Virus record (IMG/VR): IMGVR_UViG_3300032322_001765
Span: 1 to 64,000 of that record
Direction: 5' to 3' (one strand)
DNA from: a virus
Length of the DNA stretch: 64,000 nucleotides
Shown: positions 22,925 through 35,900 of the stretch, one piece after another
Position numbering within the stretch: position 1 is the stretch's first letter
How the letters are laid out: each line of letters opens with the position of its first letter
Translations under genes and position numbers: made by a program
Notes under the pieces: model-generated
Seen by the model: the letters and a program-made list of their open reading frames with translations, nothing else
Database searches by the model: none
What the model was told of the DNA's origin: nothing

Positions 22925-23935
22925 TTAATTTCCGACAACTAAAGATTGGACATTAACAGAACCCCAAGTATTTGTTAACACACCACCTGAGGCTACGCTC
23001 TTAGGGTATCTAACAACTAAGGTTGTTGTTGAATTATTGACTGGACCCGTATTGTTTCCTGCTGCTATACTAAAACTGTTAGGATCTTGATCCCACACAC
23101 ATGTTACAGTTAATATAGAACCTATGTCACCATTAGTACCTTGAGTGCCGTTTGTTTTAGCAAACACCGAAATATTGGTTCCTGAATAAAACCCGATATC
23201 TGATACAATACCTGTAATAGTTGGATACATTCTAAATAATTGCCTATCTGATGTTGATAAACTATAGTATCCAATTGATGTATTAAGAATTTGTGGGGTT
23301 CCGGTACCACCTATTCTTGTAAAACCGTTGTATGTTGTTCCGGCAATTTTAGCTGTAGAAGTTCCTGTAGGGGCACTTAAAACCAAAGTTCCAATAGAAT
23401 TAGCTAAAGAATTAAATAGGATATCTGCTTTTGATGTTGTTGCTGCGTGGGTGAAATTTAATACTATCTGTCCGCCCGCATTAAAAAAATATCTAGCTTT
23501 ATCACCTGATTCAAATGTGCAAATAAAGGTAAAGGTGATTTTGTCACTCCAATTTGATGTTGTAAATCGTGTTGTAGTTGTTTCTGTTATGCCCTGAGCC
23601 AAAGCATAGTGTTTATTGTTTTCTATTTGTGCTAAGCCTGTTGTTACTGCACTAAGATATGTGATAACATTGTTATCGACCGGTGGGGTAAGAGGATTAA
23701 CTAAAGACACTCCTTGATGCGAGGCTATGGTATTAATATTGTTTATTAAATTAGCCCAATTTTCACTTTCAATTAGAACGTTTTGATTTACTGATGTAAG
23801 TGCAGGTTGACCGTAACCCGAATCACGCAAACCTGTCGCAAAAATTTCGTTTAAATTAGGATTGGTAGTTGCTTGTGTGCCAATTAAGGTGTTGTAATCA
23901 ATGGCTTGTATTAAGCCACCAGCTTGATAAGTCAT
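22925..23935 (-). CDS. Fibre/structural protein, 336 aa
   Basis: Paralogue of the 317-aa gene just upstream. Both begin MTY..(G)GLI.A.D.NT.(I/V)G and share W.NLINN..T.ASHQG, ARYFFNAGGQI.L.F.H and a C-terminal T(N/S)TWGS(V/I).V. The protein is Thr/Asn/Gly rich with no signal peptide. The ARYFFNAGGQI segment is frequent in phage tail and fibre proteins of aquatic phages. Its two-base spacing from the next gene shows co-translation. Likely a virion surface protein; exact part unknown. Confidence 0.62.
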   Translation of the reverse strand: MTYQAGGLIQAIDYNTLIGTQATTNPNLNEIFATGLRDSGYGQPALTSVNQNVLIESENWANLINNINTIASHQGVSLVNPLTPPVDNNVITYLSAVTTGLAQIENNKHYALAQGITETTTTRFTTSNWSDKITFTFICTFESGDKARYFFNAGGQIVLNFTHAATTSKADILFNSLANSIGTLVLSAPTGTSTAKIAGTTYNGFTRIGGTGTPQILNTSIGYYSLSTSDRQLFRMYPTITGIVSDIGFYSGTNISVFAKTNGTQGTNGDIGSILTVTCVWDQDPNSFSIAAGNNTGPVNNSTTTLVVRYPKSVASGGVLTNTWGSVNVQSLVVGN

Positions 23936-23936
23936 A

Positions 23937-24890
23937 TTAACTACCCGTTACTGAACCTGTTACAGAAATACTTCCCCAAGTGTTAGATAAGTAGCTTATT
24001 GACGGAGGTCTTATAGTACAAGTTGTGGTTGAACCTGACGTTAACCCAAGAGTTGAGCCTCCGTTAGGATCTTCATCCCACAATGTTGTAATTGTTAATA
24101 CACTGCCGGATCCTGGAAGGGCATTTAGTCTTAAATTTACAGAAATAAATGTTCCTGTATATGCTGACGGTGTTCCTGTTCCTAGCTGTCTGTACACTTC
24201 TTGGTTAGTAGTTGTCAATGCATAAAAACCGGTATTCGCCGACAACGTGGCCGGTGTTCCAGAGCCACCAATTTTAGTAATACCATTATAAGTTGTACCT
24301 GCAATTGTGCAGCTGCCCGAATTTATACCACTAATAACCAATGTACCCATTGCAGTTGCTAAATTACTTAGTAAAGCATTTACACCTGTTCCAGTAGGAT
24401 GAGCGAAAGTTAATGCTATTTGTCCTCCTGCATTGAAAAAATACCTAGCTTCCGCCGCACCAGCAAACGTTACTGAATGAGTAAAAGTTATCGCTGAACT
24501 CCAAGCTGTTGAATTGGTTGTTGCAGTTGGAGAAGATGTTCCTTGTGCAACAGCACTAAATCTAGAATTGTAAATATTTTGTAGATTTGTAGATATTGCA
24601 TTAATTACCTCTATTCTATCTCCTTGGCTAGGGGCAGTAATTGAAGTAATTGCTGTTCCTTGGTGACTGGCTACAGTTTGTGTAGTATTAATTAAATTTG
24701 CCCAATCCGTATGTGAGACCAAAGTGAAGGCCTCTACGTTAGGGACACCAGTTTGTCCATAGCCGGCGTTGCCTATCCCTAAACCCCATACAGTATTTAA
24801 AGTATTAGTTGTTGAAATTCCACTGGTAGCATTACCGACAAACGTATTAAAATCTGCTGCTTCAATCAGCCCAAAGCTAGAATATGTCAT
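23937..24890 (-). CDS. Fibre/structural protein, 317 aa
   Basis: See the 336-aa paralogue. Here the matching segments are GLIEAADFNTFVG, WANLINTTQTVASHQG and ARYFFNAGGQIALTF. The two genes are tandem, one base apart, so they come from a duplication and have since diverged over most of their length. TSGSTTTCTIRPPSISY near the C-terminus differs most. Probably a fibre or head/tail decoration protein. Confidence 0.62.
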   Translation of the reverse strand: MTYSSFGLIEAADFNTFVGNATSGISTTNTLNTVWGLGIGNAGYGQTGVPNVEAFTLVSHTDWANLINTTQTVASHQGTAITSITAPSQGDRIEVINAISTNLQNIYNSRFSAVAQGTSSPTATTNSTAWSSAITFTHSVTFAGAAEARYFFNAGGQIALTFAHPTGTGVNALLSNLATAMGTLVISGINSGSCTIAGTTYNGITKIGGSGTPATLSANTGFYALTTTNQEVYRQLGTGTPSAYTGTFISVNLRLNALPGSGSVLTITTLWDEDPNGGSTLGLTSGSTTTCTIRPPSISYLSNTWGSISVTGSVTGS

Positions 24891-24899
24891 ATGTCACCT

Positions 24900-26111
24900 T
24901 TAACTAATTATAACAACTGCTTCGATGACACCTTCACCATCATCATTTTTGTCGGTCAACGCTCTACCAATTGTGTTAAATGGCGTTATTTCGTCCTTTG
25001 CTCCTGCTCTTGCTAACCCATTGCCTGCACTCACTAGTCTGTCGCCTTTAGTAATCTTACCAATAACATTGACAGTAACACGACCAGCTAAAGCTACTGC
25101 AGGGTGAGTAGAATCATCACCTGCCATACTATTCATCAAATACGCGGCGCTGTTACTAATTACACCAAAAACATGTTCACTCAAGTCTTCCTTAACTGCG
25201 GTAATTTCTTTTTCACCACCTAATTCAACTACGGTTCCTACGCCATATGGTTGATCCGATTCATATCTTTCTGCTAAGTCAGCATAAGTTGCTTGTATTC
25301 TTGCACCGGAAGCCAATGTCCAAACGTTTGCAATAGTGCCGCCGCCCGCAATATATGTTGTCGTTACTCTTGTTGGGGCAATATTTCCTGTAAACTGAGA
25401 AACACTATTAGCTCCGGTTAAGTAATCAGAAACATTAGCATTAGTATATGTACCGCTCGGATTAAATGGTGCTCCGTTACCAAGCATATAATTATCACAT
25501 TTAATACCAAAAGTAGCTGAACTAAATGCAATATTTCCGTTTCCTAAAACAATACCATTTGCACTTGTATTACCATTAACCGTCCAAACACCCGTTAAAG
25601 TACCAGCAGTTGTTGAGCTTCCTGTAGTTATTACTTGAGTTCTTAGTGTTGCAATATTAGCAGTGGTGCTTACGTTTGCATTTGCTGTTGTTAGATTTGC
25701 TGCGATTGTTGCAAAATTTACTGTTATGGAGTTACCAGAAATAGCATTGTTTACTGATAAATTATTTGCGAGTACATTACCTGTGACATTAACATTTCCT
25801 AAAGTAGTATCACCTGCACTTGTAGCTGATGTTAAAATAACCCAGTTGCTAGCAGTTGTTGTGTTATCCGCAGGACAAACTCTTAATGTTCCGTCAGTTG
25901 TATTGTACCATAGCTGACCTCTAATGGGGTTCGCAGGAACGCTGTCATCAGCAAAATTTTCTAGCATCCTAACAAAGTTAGTATCTAAAATTTGTCCATA
26001 ACTAGCTTGATTTCTGCCGGGTAGGCTCAAACTAGTACTCGTTGTATTAACAGTACCATCTTGAATGGTAGTTAATACACTTCCGTCGCTTCTAATAATT
26101 GTATATGCCAT
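24900..26111 (-). CDS. Fibre protein with Peptidase_G2-like C-terminal domain, 403 aa
   Basis: The N-terminus (MAYTIIRSDGSVLTTIQDGT, then NQASYGQILDTNFVRMLENF and IRGQLWYNTTDG) is the usual start of fibre proteins in aquatic T4-like phages. A repeated Asn/Thr/Ala-rich shaft (about 100-230) follows. From about residue 275, YADLAERYESDQPYG to the end resembles the Peptidase_G2 / intramolecular chaperone-type domain (VFGVISNSAAYLMNS; GRVTVNVIGKI..GD). That domain often trims itself after trimerisation; I cannot point to the cleavage site. Late promoter 26132-26139 lies directly upstream. Confidence 0.7.
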   Translation of the reverse strand: MAYTIIRSDGSVLTTIQDGTVNTTSTSLSLPGRNQASYGQILDTNFVRMLENFADDSVPANPIRGQLWYNTTDGTLRVCPADNTTTASNWVILTSATSAGDTTLGNVNVTGNVLANNLSVNNAISGNSITVNFATIAANLTTANANVSTTANIATLRTQVITTGSSTTAGTLTGVWTVNGNTSANGIVLGNGNIAFSSATFGIKCDNYMLGNGAPFNPSGTYTNANVSDYLTGANSVSQFTGNIAPTRVTTTYIAGGGTIANVWTLASGARIQATYADLAERYESDQPYGVGTVVELGGEKEITAVKEDLSEHVFGVISNSAAYLMNSMAGDDSTHPAVALAGRVTVNVIGKITKGDRLVSAGNGLARAGAKDEITPFNTIGRALTDKNDDGEGVIEAVVIIS

Positions 26112-26131
26112 AAGTTACTCCAGTAATATAT

Positions 26132-26139
26132 TATTTATC
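26132..26139 (-). promoter_or_regulatory. T4-type late promoter
   Basis: GATAAATA on the minus strand, followed by ATATATTAC and the fibre gene ATG about 20 bases on. It lies at the end of the 206-aa gene. Confidence 0.6.
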
Positions 26140-26760
26140 TTACACTGTGACCAGGTTAGTTAAGCTTTGGATTCGGACAGTATAATCTATCTGTATTTGT
26201 CTGTTTAAGCTTTTCTGTACAGGGTGAAAAATCACATGTGTAATTAACTTCGTTAGTTCATTACCAAAAGTGTCGGTTCCGTCGTAGGCCAATAGTCCTA
26301 GTTCATCAAAAACATAAGCACTTTCAGTTTGTGTTCCATTATCAAATGCTAGCTGACCCGGTGGCTCACCATAATCTAATAGACATTGGACAATAATATC
26401 TGTATAAACTTTACCTGAAGTATGATTAATAGTAATCTTATTTCTTGCAGGATTTAAATTTAAGATATTAGTGTCGTCTACTACTTTTGCATAAGTTTGA
26501 TTGTAGAGACTAGCATTTTGTCCTGTGGTGTTGGGCGGTAAATATGTTATAATTCCGGTTTCATCAACACTTGCACCCCCGTTTCCAAAAGCCATTTTAT
26601 ATATAGTGCCCAATCCCTTGTTACTTAGTGATTCCGCAATAGCTATACTTATATTTTCATAATGAATAGCATTGTGCTTATCCACAAAAACTTCGTCATT
26701 ATTGGGATCATATATTTTTAAAAACCCGTCAATTTTAATAGGAATCGTGTAGTGTGACAT
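26140..26760 (-). CDS. Structural protein, 206 aa
   Basis: Starts MSHYTIPIKIDGFLKIYDPN and continues with NDEVFVDKHNAIHYENISI, which recalls T4-like baseplate or fibre-attachment proteins seen in aquatic phages. The middle (IYKMAFGNGGASVDETGIIT) and end (FHPVQKSLNRQIQIDYTVRI) look beta-rich. The ATG overlaps the TAA of the 50-aa gene (TAATG). It shares a short 'KI.DPN..EV.V' motif with that upstream gene. I place it in the virion but not more precisely. Confidence 0.6.
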   Translation of the reverse strand: MSHYTIPIKIDGFLKIYDPNNDEVFVDKHNAIHYENISIAIAESLSNKGLGTIYKMAFGNGGASVDETGIITYLPPNTTGQNASLYNQTYAKVVDDTNILNLNPARNKITINHTSGKVYTDIIVQCLLDYGEPPGQLAFDNGTQTESAYVFDELGLLAYDGTDTFGNELTKLITHVIFHPVQKSLNRQIQIDYTVRIQSLTNLVTV

Positions 26761-26912
26761 TAGTTATCGCCTCGTATTTGCACTAACACCTCATTCGTGT
26801 TAGGGTCGTGAATTTTTATAGCAGAACTGAAATAAAAGCCCGAATATTCGTTTAAAGAATCTCTTTTTTCTGCTTCAACCTGCTTTTCTATCTTCTCTGA
26901 TTTTTCCATCAT
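26760..26912 (-). CDS. Small protein upstream of the 206-aa structural gene, 50 aa
   Basis: Begins with two Met, then EKSEKIEKQVEAEKRDS, an acidic/basic helix, and ends AIKIHDPNTNEVLVQIRGDN. The final part resembles the start of the next gene (KIYDPNNDEVFVDKHN). A GATAAATA late promoter lies just upstream (26920-26927). Its stop overlaps the next ATG. Unknown role; a helix-plus-strand linker between the giant baseplate protein and its neighbours is possible. Confidence 0.55.
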   Translation of the reverse strand: MMEKSEKIEKQVEAEKRDSLNEYSGFYFSSAIKIHDPNTNEVLVQIRGDN

Positions 26913-26919
26913 AATTTCT

Positions 26920-26927
26920 TATTTATC
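26920..26927 (-). promoter_or_regulatory. T4-type late promoter
   Basis: GATAAATA on the minus strand, seven bases before the ATG of the 50-aa gene. It lies just past the stop of the giant gene's 3' end. Confidence 0.55.
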
Positions 26928-26928
26928 T

Positions 26929-29900
26929 CTAAAAAGGAGCGTTATTTTGTAAAAATACTGCTGTGTCAGTAACGCTGATTTGTAATGGATCACCATTACT
27001 AGTAATTGTTTCACTATTCCAAGTATCAGCATATTCGGCATCCGTAATTCTTCTAGCAGGATTAATTCCATATCCTATAGAATATTTGCTATGCGTATCA
27101 GCCGTACTCGTTCCTTGCACGCCTCTGGTCAATCCTGTTAGGGTATTTGTTTCAGTATTGATTACATCAAACCTTATTCTTTCACCATTAATTTCTACAA
27201 CATTTCCAATCGTTATAGTAACCGTTACTAAATCACCTACTGATACTCCTGAACTGAATATTACTGCCGGTTTTCCATTGAATAATGTTAATCCATATTG
27301 GCTAGATGCAAGTGTTGAGATTGTAGTTTTATTATAAACTTGAACTCCTTTAACCTCATTAATATCACATTGTACATATGTATAAATTGTTCCTGATTCG
27401 TCATTAACTATTAAATCAGTTGAAATTGGTTCAACTAGATTACTTACATTATAAAAATACATAGTAGTATCAGTTGATATAAAATCCTGTGTTAACCAAG
27501 AACCATCAGTAGAATTAGTTCTTGTCACAAACCCATTGCCATATTTATTGACAGTAATATTGAATGACATTGGATTAGGACTTTCTCCTGTAACCATACT
27601 CGTTATTAGTATATAATCATCTACATTCGTATCAGTAAATAATGATAATCTATTATCATATTCCGTATTCATTTCAACAGAACTAACTGTTTGGCTATTA
27701 TTAACTTCATAAGTTCCTATTCCACCAAAGCCTGATATGTACGCAGTAATTACAGTTCCCGATGCTATGTTTCCTCCAAATATTTCTTGACCTATATTTA
27801 AAACTCCCTTATCAATATTTGCTACTGTTAATGTTGTTCCTAATATTGAGCCAGTAAATAATGCGCTAGTACTATAGTTAGTCAATGTTGGCAACAATCT
27901 AACTCCATTAGATCCCAATGGTGCGCTATTTTCTATTATTGTAATCCAATTTCTATTACCCTCATCATATGTCATATTTGGCATAGTTCCTGGCACAGTT
28001 GGATAAGGAATAATGATAGTTTCTGAATCTAACCAAGCGTATCCTCCTGAAACAAAGCCAGTTAAATTAGGACCAATTACTGGGTATCCCAAACTACTAT
28101 CTTTAAATAGTTCATACGTTGTTGCAGAAACCTTATTAATATAAAAGGTCATTTGATTAAGTTCGGTTGTGCCTTGAACACCATCAATTCGGATTAGATC
28201 ATTAGTTGCAAATCCAGGATCACTATTAAAGGTTAATAACACAGGAGTTTTACTTATATCAACAAAAGATATACCAGTGCATTTTATTCCGTCAGACATT
28301 CCATTGAATAGATTTGTCGTTAAGTATTGTCTACTTGTATCATAGAAGGTAGTTACTGCAATAGTGTCGCTTCCTGAACCACCTACCGATATAAAAAGAT
28401 GCAAATACCATGTTCCGCCTATGTTTTGAAACTCATAATCAGCTCCTGGTACACCTGCAGGAAATAATCTTTCACCATTTTTTTCTACAATACTATTATT
28501 GACGTTATTACCTGACAACGTAGTAAGTTCTAAATTTAATTGAAAGCTAGAAGTTACCCCTGTTGTTACAAAAACTTCAGTTTCAGGTATCGAATAACCA
28601 TATTGAACTGACCCAAATACTGAAGTACTGTCTCCTAATATTGAAAACACAATGTAATCCGTCGCAGAATCATACGTATCAGTAATAAAAAGAATTTTAG
28701 TAAAGCCTAAAATATCTGGTATTACTAAGTAGTCTACATTATATTCTAGTTTGGTTAAAGGTCCACCAGAAACACTAACACAAACTAATGGTTCATTGAT
28801 GACCGGAGTGAATTCAATATTAAAATCAAAATATGATTGTCCGGTATCCTCATCCTGTTTTAATGGATAATATTTAGAATTGTTTCTAATTAATTCTTTT
28901 CCATTACCAATTTCATATACTTCAATCAAAATGTAAGTACCTGCAGGAATAGATTGATTTAATGTTATCGTTTCTTCCATCCAATCTACAGTATAACTGT
29001 AAGGTAAGTTAGCTGAAGATTGATTCTCGTAAATGCGACGACCCCTATCCGATACTCTTTCACCAATAATGAATACTGACAATCTAGCCGGATTTACAAC
29101 AAGATTAGCAAAACTAAGTTTTAAGTTATAATTTGGAACACCTGTTTTAGTTTGCATATTAAATCCTGTATGCTTATACCAAATTGGTGAATTAAAATCT
29201 ATATCCCAATATGCACCCGGCGCAGTATTTACATACATAGATAATGTGTCCGTTACTACTCCTGCTACTAATTCTTCTGGTCCATATCCATATAAGAAAT
29301 CGTTTCCTTGTACTACATAATAAGGATCATCAACAGATATAGAAGAAACATCTGTCCATGAACTACCGTTCGTTGACCTCAAGAAGGTATCATTTTCACC
29401 AACTGCATAAAAGAAATTATCTGCAAAATATACGTAAGTTAAATTTTCAGTTGTAATATATTGACTTGAAATTTGCGTCCAAGTTATTCCGTTTACAGAT
29501 GTGAGAATTAAACCAGGATCACTAGTTCCATTACCTGTTTTATCTCCTACTGCAACAAAAATAGAATTACCATAAACTACTGATTTAATATTAGTAGTAA
29601 TTGGGCTCCCTGATATTGAAGCCTGAACCCAGTTACTTGCGTTAGAGCTATAGTAAATTACCCCTGCGTCACCAACAATAACAATTCTATTCAAACTTAC
29701 CGAAGATGTTACTGAGTTAAATCCGTTTGTAGTTAACGAAGGCGTTATTGTACTCCATACTGTGCCATTAATGCTAGTTAAAATAGCAGATTGTGTAGAA
29801 ACTGTAGGAGCCGATGTACCTGATCCTGAGGTTACTTGATAAGTTAAACCAACCACTATAAAACCAACGAAAGTGGTATTGTTTACATATGCAATATCAT

Positions 29901-32900
29901 TTAAATTATTTTGAAACGTTGGGCTTGTAAAATCATACACTTGATCCCAAGTTATGCCGGTACTGCTTCTTAAAATTTTACCACCAACTGCATAAAATAC
30001 CCCATTCACATTTATGACAGAGCTTAATGAAACATTACCCACTCCTATTTGTGAAGTATCGAATGTTCCTTGATCGTATCCAAGAATGTCAAATCCTGTA
30101 ACACTACCTGTAGACACCCAATCTGATTTATCAAAGCTTAAATATATTGGACTTGCAGTAGTTGTTGTAACTACAATATATGCACCGCCTGAATATATAA
30201 TATCTGTTATACCTAAAGTTATCGATGCTATTTCATAACTAGACCAAGCACCAGTTTGCGTAAGCGTAAGAATAAAACTTGCTTCGCTACTTTCACCTGC
30301 CGCTACGAAAGTAGTACCATCATATGTTATAGCCTTGATATCTATTCCTGTAGGATAGAAAGGCAAGCTTTGTACAACAGTATCTATAGGGAATTCATCT
30401 TCTGGTGCAAAAGAATTTCCATAATAAACATTATTAGGATAGGTAATACCTTTTACTAGTTGTTGGGCATCTTTGCCAGGCATACCAACAGTTGGCTGAT
30501 AATAAGCTTCAATTCTATCCAATGCATTTATTGCATTATCACTACTTAATAATGGATACCATTTAGAAGGATTAAATTCTTGATCATTGTTAGCCTCTAT
30601 ACATTGCCAAATAAAACCTTGGTATATTACTAGTGAACTAGTGTTATAATTATAGTTATAATTATTAACTATTGGTTCTGGTAAATATCCGTAATTATTA
30701 CCAGAACCATTCCAAATAAATGATGAGTAACTTACTGGTACGGTTAACAATGTATTTTCAAAAACTCCTATTGTTCCTGTTTGTGTAGAACTATCATAAT
30801 CTAGTGCCTTTACATAGTACTGACTGAATTCACCTATTGATAGCCCTTCAATTGTAGCATTAAAAATACTATTTGATTCAGAAACAATATCTATAGTAAT
30901 TTTAGCATCATTAACAAGAGGTGCACCACCTAATAAAGCGCCTGATATAATAATTGTATTGCCGGCATTGTATATAAACCCGGGATTAAGAATTTCCATA
31001 TAATACAAATTGTTAATATTATCTGGATTAAACTTGGGTCTACTAATTCTAATTAATGCACCGCCTCCTGTGTACATTTGTGAAGTAGTGACAGTTTGTA
31101 CAGATGATACAGTATAAGTTCCTGCGCCACCCGAACCAGTTCCGAATGCAGTTATTTCACATGACCCAATAATATTCGGATTATATACTTTATCTCCTAC
31201 AACCAAAGATTCACCATCTTCTATAACATCAACCGTAAGTGTAGTACCTGTTATACTCCCCACAAAGTTTTTACCGGTATCATCGTAAATGTAGCTACTG
31301 TGAATTTTATAAAAATACATGTAAGACCCGTTAATCTGTCCGGGCTTCAAATCACTGTAACTATAGTCTAGTGTAACTACCGCTTGACCGTCAACATCGT
31401 CTAAATCTAATATTGGTAATACTGCTCCTTGTAGACTGCTTAAACTTGCATCGTTAGAAACGCCATATACTGAAATTTCCGTAATTCCGCCATTTCCATC
31501 TATATCTTCTACCACAATTAAACAATTATTAGGAATATTTCCAGTTAAGAAAAGAAGAGGACCTGTACCTGATTCAGTGGCAGGCTCACTTATCATAATG
31601 TTGTTATTGGTTGTTTTGCTTTTAACTACAGCCCCATATGGTATACCAAATCCGGTAACATAATCACCGATACTAATACCAGTTGTATTTACCATTTCAA
31701 TAATAGAAGAACCTTCAACAGTTGTACCTTCTAATTGTTCTGTCGCATTAGCCCCGCCTAAAGAAGTACCTTGAACAGTTAACACATCTCCTGTAACATA
31801 ATCTTCACCTATAGTTACAATGTCGGCGTAGTATGTTCCACCCAGTAATACATTAAAGATGTTGAATTCAGCTCCATTACCTGAACCGCCGGTTGGTGCT
31901 CTTTCGCCTGAATCTACTGATGCAAAAAGTTTAGTAGTATTACTTGAATCGTTGCCTATGCTTAGATACGGGCTTGAATAGAAAGTATTCGGCATCCATT
32001 CAGTTATTGAACTTCTATAACTGGTCCTATCAAATTTTAATATTGGTTTGATACTTCTTACTTTTTCGCTCACCATTGTAGGAATAGCTTTTGCAGTAAG
32101 AGAAATTCTATGTGTATATGTAGGTTCTAATAAAGTTTGATTAATAAACGGTACTGGATTGTTACCAGTCAAAGCGTCATCGTATGTTCTATGTAATGTC
32201 ACAACCGCTGCATTTATAAGAGAAAATGCAACTACGGTTCTTGTTGTAAATATATCAATATTATGGATATAGTAATATCCATCCGGAACTAATTTATAAC
32301 CATTTGTTGTGATGCCGGTAGAATAAATTAAATCTCCGCTTATTAGGTTAGTAGTCAAATACTGAATAGAAAAACCAACAAAATTTATTCTTTCAATAGA
32401 AGATTCATAAGATACACTAGGCTCAAAAACGATTTCAGGAGGCACTACATAACCTTCACCGGCATCAATTATGTTTATTGATACAACTTTATCGCCACTT
32501 AGATTAGATGTAAGCAGTGCTTGACGTTTTGGCGCAGGATATTTTGTTGTATCAATAAACGCCGTAACAGTTGGAGGAGTAACATAATCTCTACTTCCAT
32601 TAAATACGCTTACTGCCGGCATATTAATATAAATTGGTGTTCCGGCAAAATGTGATTCTGCCTGAGAATCGTTAATAGCTCGACTAATGCCTAATATTAT
32701 TCCCCTCTGTCTATCAACACTTGTATAACCGATAAACTCATTGTTAATTTTTAATGTCCCTGTAACAGGCAATCCTTCGGCATTGTCTACAATTATTTGC
32801 AAATCAGTATTGCTTATAAAACTACCAACATTACATATGATTACATTATCTATTACTCCTAAACTCAATCCATAATTATTATACCATTCAGTATATTTAG

Positions 32901-35900
32901 GATCATTCCAAATATCGCTGTTTGTTGTAAACTGATCAGGATAACTTGGATAAACAGGATTTGTTGCAGAATAACTACTTCCGTAAAGCAGTTGAGGAGT
33001 AATAAATCTGCCCTCTGCGTCATCATAAATTGCTGGCAAATCATAATCAGTTATATTAGCGTTATATGGTTCATTTCTTGTATAGCGTAAATAAAAATCT
33101 TTAAACACAACATGATAAGGCTTCATCTCTGTTATATAACCTTCTAACAAAGATTGATTATCACGTTGAAATTTTTGATTAGTGGTTAATTCTCTTACAG
33201 TATAACCAACATCCGCAAAACTTGTTTTAGTTAACCAAGGTAAATAATTTTGTCCCTCTATATTTTCACTTTGAATATATTCAAATAATTTAGTTAAACT
33301 TACATTTCTATCCTTAAATAAAGGTCCTAAATAAATTTGTTCATTTAATGCACGGATTATATAGCGTGTTTCAGTTGAAGGGAATGCGTCGAACCCATTA
33401 CTATCAAAGCCTGTGCCAAACCCAGTGCCATATTTTTCATAATCCCATAAACTATCTAAAAAATGTATGGTGCCGTTTTGTAGACCTATTCTCACCCATT
33501 CAGAATTTTGATATATGTATACTTCTCTATTTCCCTGACTATTGCTTGCAACACCTACTATCATACCTTCAGTGGTAGGTAGTGTTAATAAATCCGTATA
33601 TATTGAAACTTCTAGTTCGGCTCTAGTGCTATCATCATATCCTTCGGCCCACCAATAAATGTTCGCCCAATAATTAGAAGTGTTTACAAAATCCCCTTGT
33701 ATACTTAAGAATGTAGTGTTACCAAATTCATTTACTGGATAAGCCTTTACTACAGTGTTAGCGTACTGTAGATATGTTTTTAACGCAGACAGTCTGTTTA
33801 CAAAAAAGCTTTGGCGAGGTCTTACGTTTATACCAGTTTGTAAAAGTTTAGGTACGGAATAATCAGGAACACTTGCACCTGTTTCATCCAATCCAGCAAA
33901 ACTATCTAACATTCTATCGTAAAGCCCAGTAGGGGTATTAAAACCTTTGTCAACATTTGGGAATCCTGGCAAAAAATCGTCTGGATAATTTGTTCTAATT
34001 AATTTGAAATCTAAATGACCAGTTGGACCATTTGCATTAGCACTATATCCTAAATGTAGATTAGTTGATGTGTCATTAATATATTCACTTGCATTGTAAA
34101 AAGCATAAACATTAGGTTCTAGTGATGCAAAAAATGCTACACCGGAATCTTTTGGATTAGCGATATATTGCTCTACAATTGTATCACTTAATGTTTTACC
34201 TATATTAGTTGAAATTATATTTGTATTTCTAACCCAATAATAATATTTTGCAACTAGATTATTGTTACTATCTGTGGTATACGCGGTAGAGTATTTTGCA
34301 GGATCATATGGTGTCCCATTTCCTGCATAGAAGAAAGGTAGTACATCACTTTCAATCCAAGTGTAAACTGTAACATCGCTTCCTTCAAATACTGTTCCCC
34401 AGTACTTACTATTATATTGATTATCATTTTGATGATAATTCATAAATCGTGATGAAGAAGGATTATACCATAATTTTCCAATATGACTATCAGTCCAAAC
34501 TATATTACCCACAGTATTATCAGGCGAATTGTATCCGGCAGGATCTGTAGGTGTTATGTAATCTATGTTTTCTGCGACAACACCCAATAATTTTCCTTGT
34601 AGAGGATCTATAAAATCTAATCCAGTTAAGGTTTCATTGTTTCTGTTATCATATAAAGAAACTTTTTGTATTTTTTCTACGTCAACTACAGGATTAGATT
34701 GTCTATATAAATGCCAATTAGATATCTGTGTTGAATTTTCAAAAACAAGTACTTTACCACCTAACGTTGTTGGTTGAAAGTTGGGGGAGCCTATAATTAC
34801 TACACCGTTATTAAACGACAATGCAGTTCCATATAAAGGTTGTGACCCGTAATTCTGATCTATATCATTCAATGACTGCGCATAAGCATATTTTCCAATA
34901 TTGGTTAAACTTTCATCATATGATTGAATATAATCATACATGTATGCGGCACCAGCATTACTGTTAGTATCTTCAAAAATAGTTAGATTGTTGTCAAATA
35001 CTGTATCATTATGTATGTTATTGTCATTTGAAAAATCAAAAGTAGTATTAATATATCTAATAGCGACCGGTGCACTTACAACAAAACTATTTTCTTCATT
35101 GTATCTTACTGCATAGCCAAATTGTGTTCTTGTTTGCTTGTGACTATCCTGAATTATTTGAGATTTGATATAATCAGTGAACCCCATCTCATATAAATAA
35201 TTCCCATTAAAAACACTAATGTTGAGTTTATTATTCATTGGTCCTAAATTAATATCTCTTAATCTAATAATTAAACGACCATCTTCTGTTGCATAAGCAA
35301 AAACGTTTGTTACACCTGCGCTGTTAATTGCACCAGCTAACGTAGCTGCGTTTCCAGCTGGCATATACACACGATAACCATTTATTAAAAGGTAAGTATC
35401 AGCAGTAAGATTAGCCGCAAGTAAACCAGTCATTGTGCCAAAACGCTTACCCTCATTAGTAAATCTATATACTGCACCTTCTGTTTGCACATTATTGATT
35501 ACATCAAATGGTGCACCAACTAATAATTCACTGCCAAAAGTGTTTGTATCGACCGAGAATCCAAACAACTCACCCTGTCTTAAGTCACCAGTATTATCGA
35601 ACCCGTATATTTGTTGTGTTAACACAAACTGGGCGCTGCTTATTGTAATGATATCTCCTGCAAATAAACCTATCGTACCTATAACAATAATGTTTACAAT
35701 TACAACATAATTGCTTGTTGACAGTAACTTCCCATTTACATATATTCGTGTTTGATTTGTAGGTTCGAAGGCTAATACGATAAGTAGCGGATCAGTAGGA
35801 CGTTGATCATATTGTACTTCAATATTTTCAATTAATCTGTCATACATATACACTACACCGGTATTTGTGAGTGTTATATCATAATCTGTATAAGGAGCAC

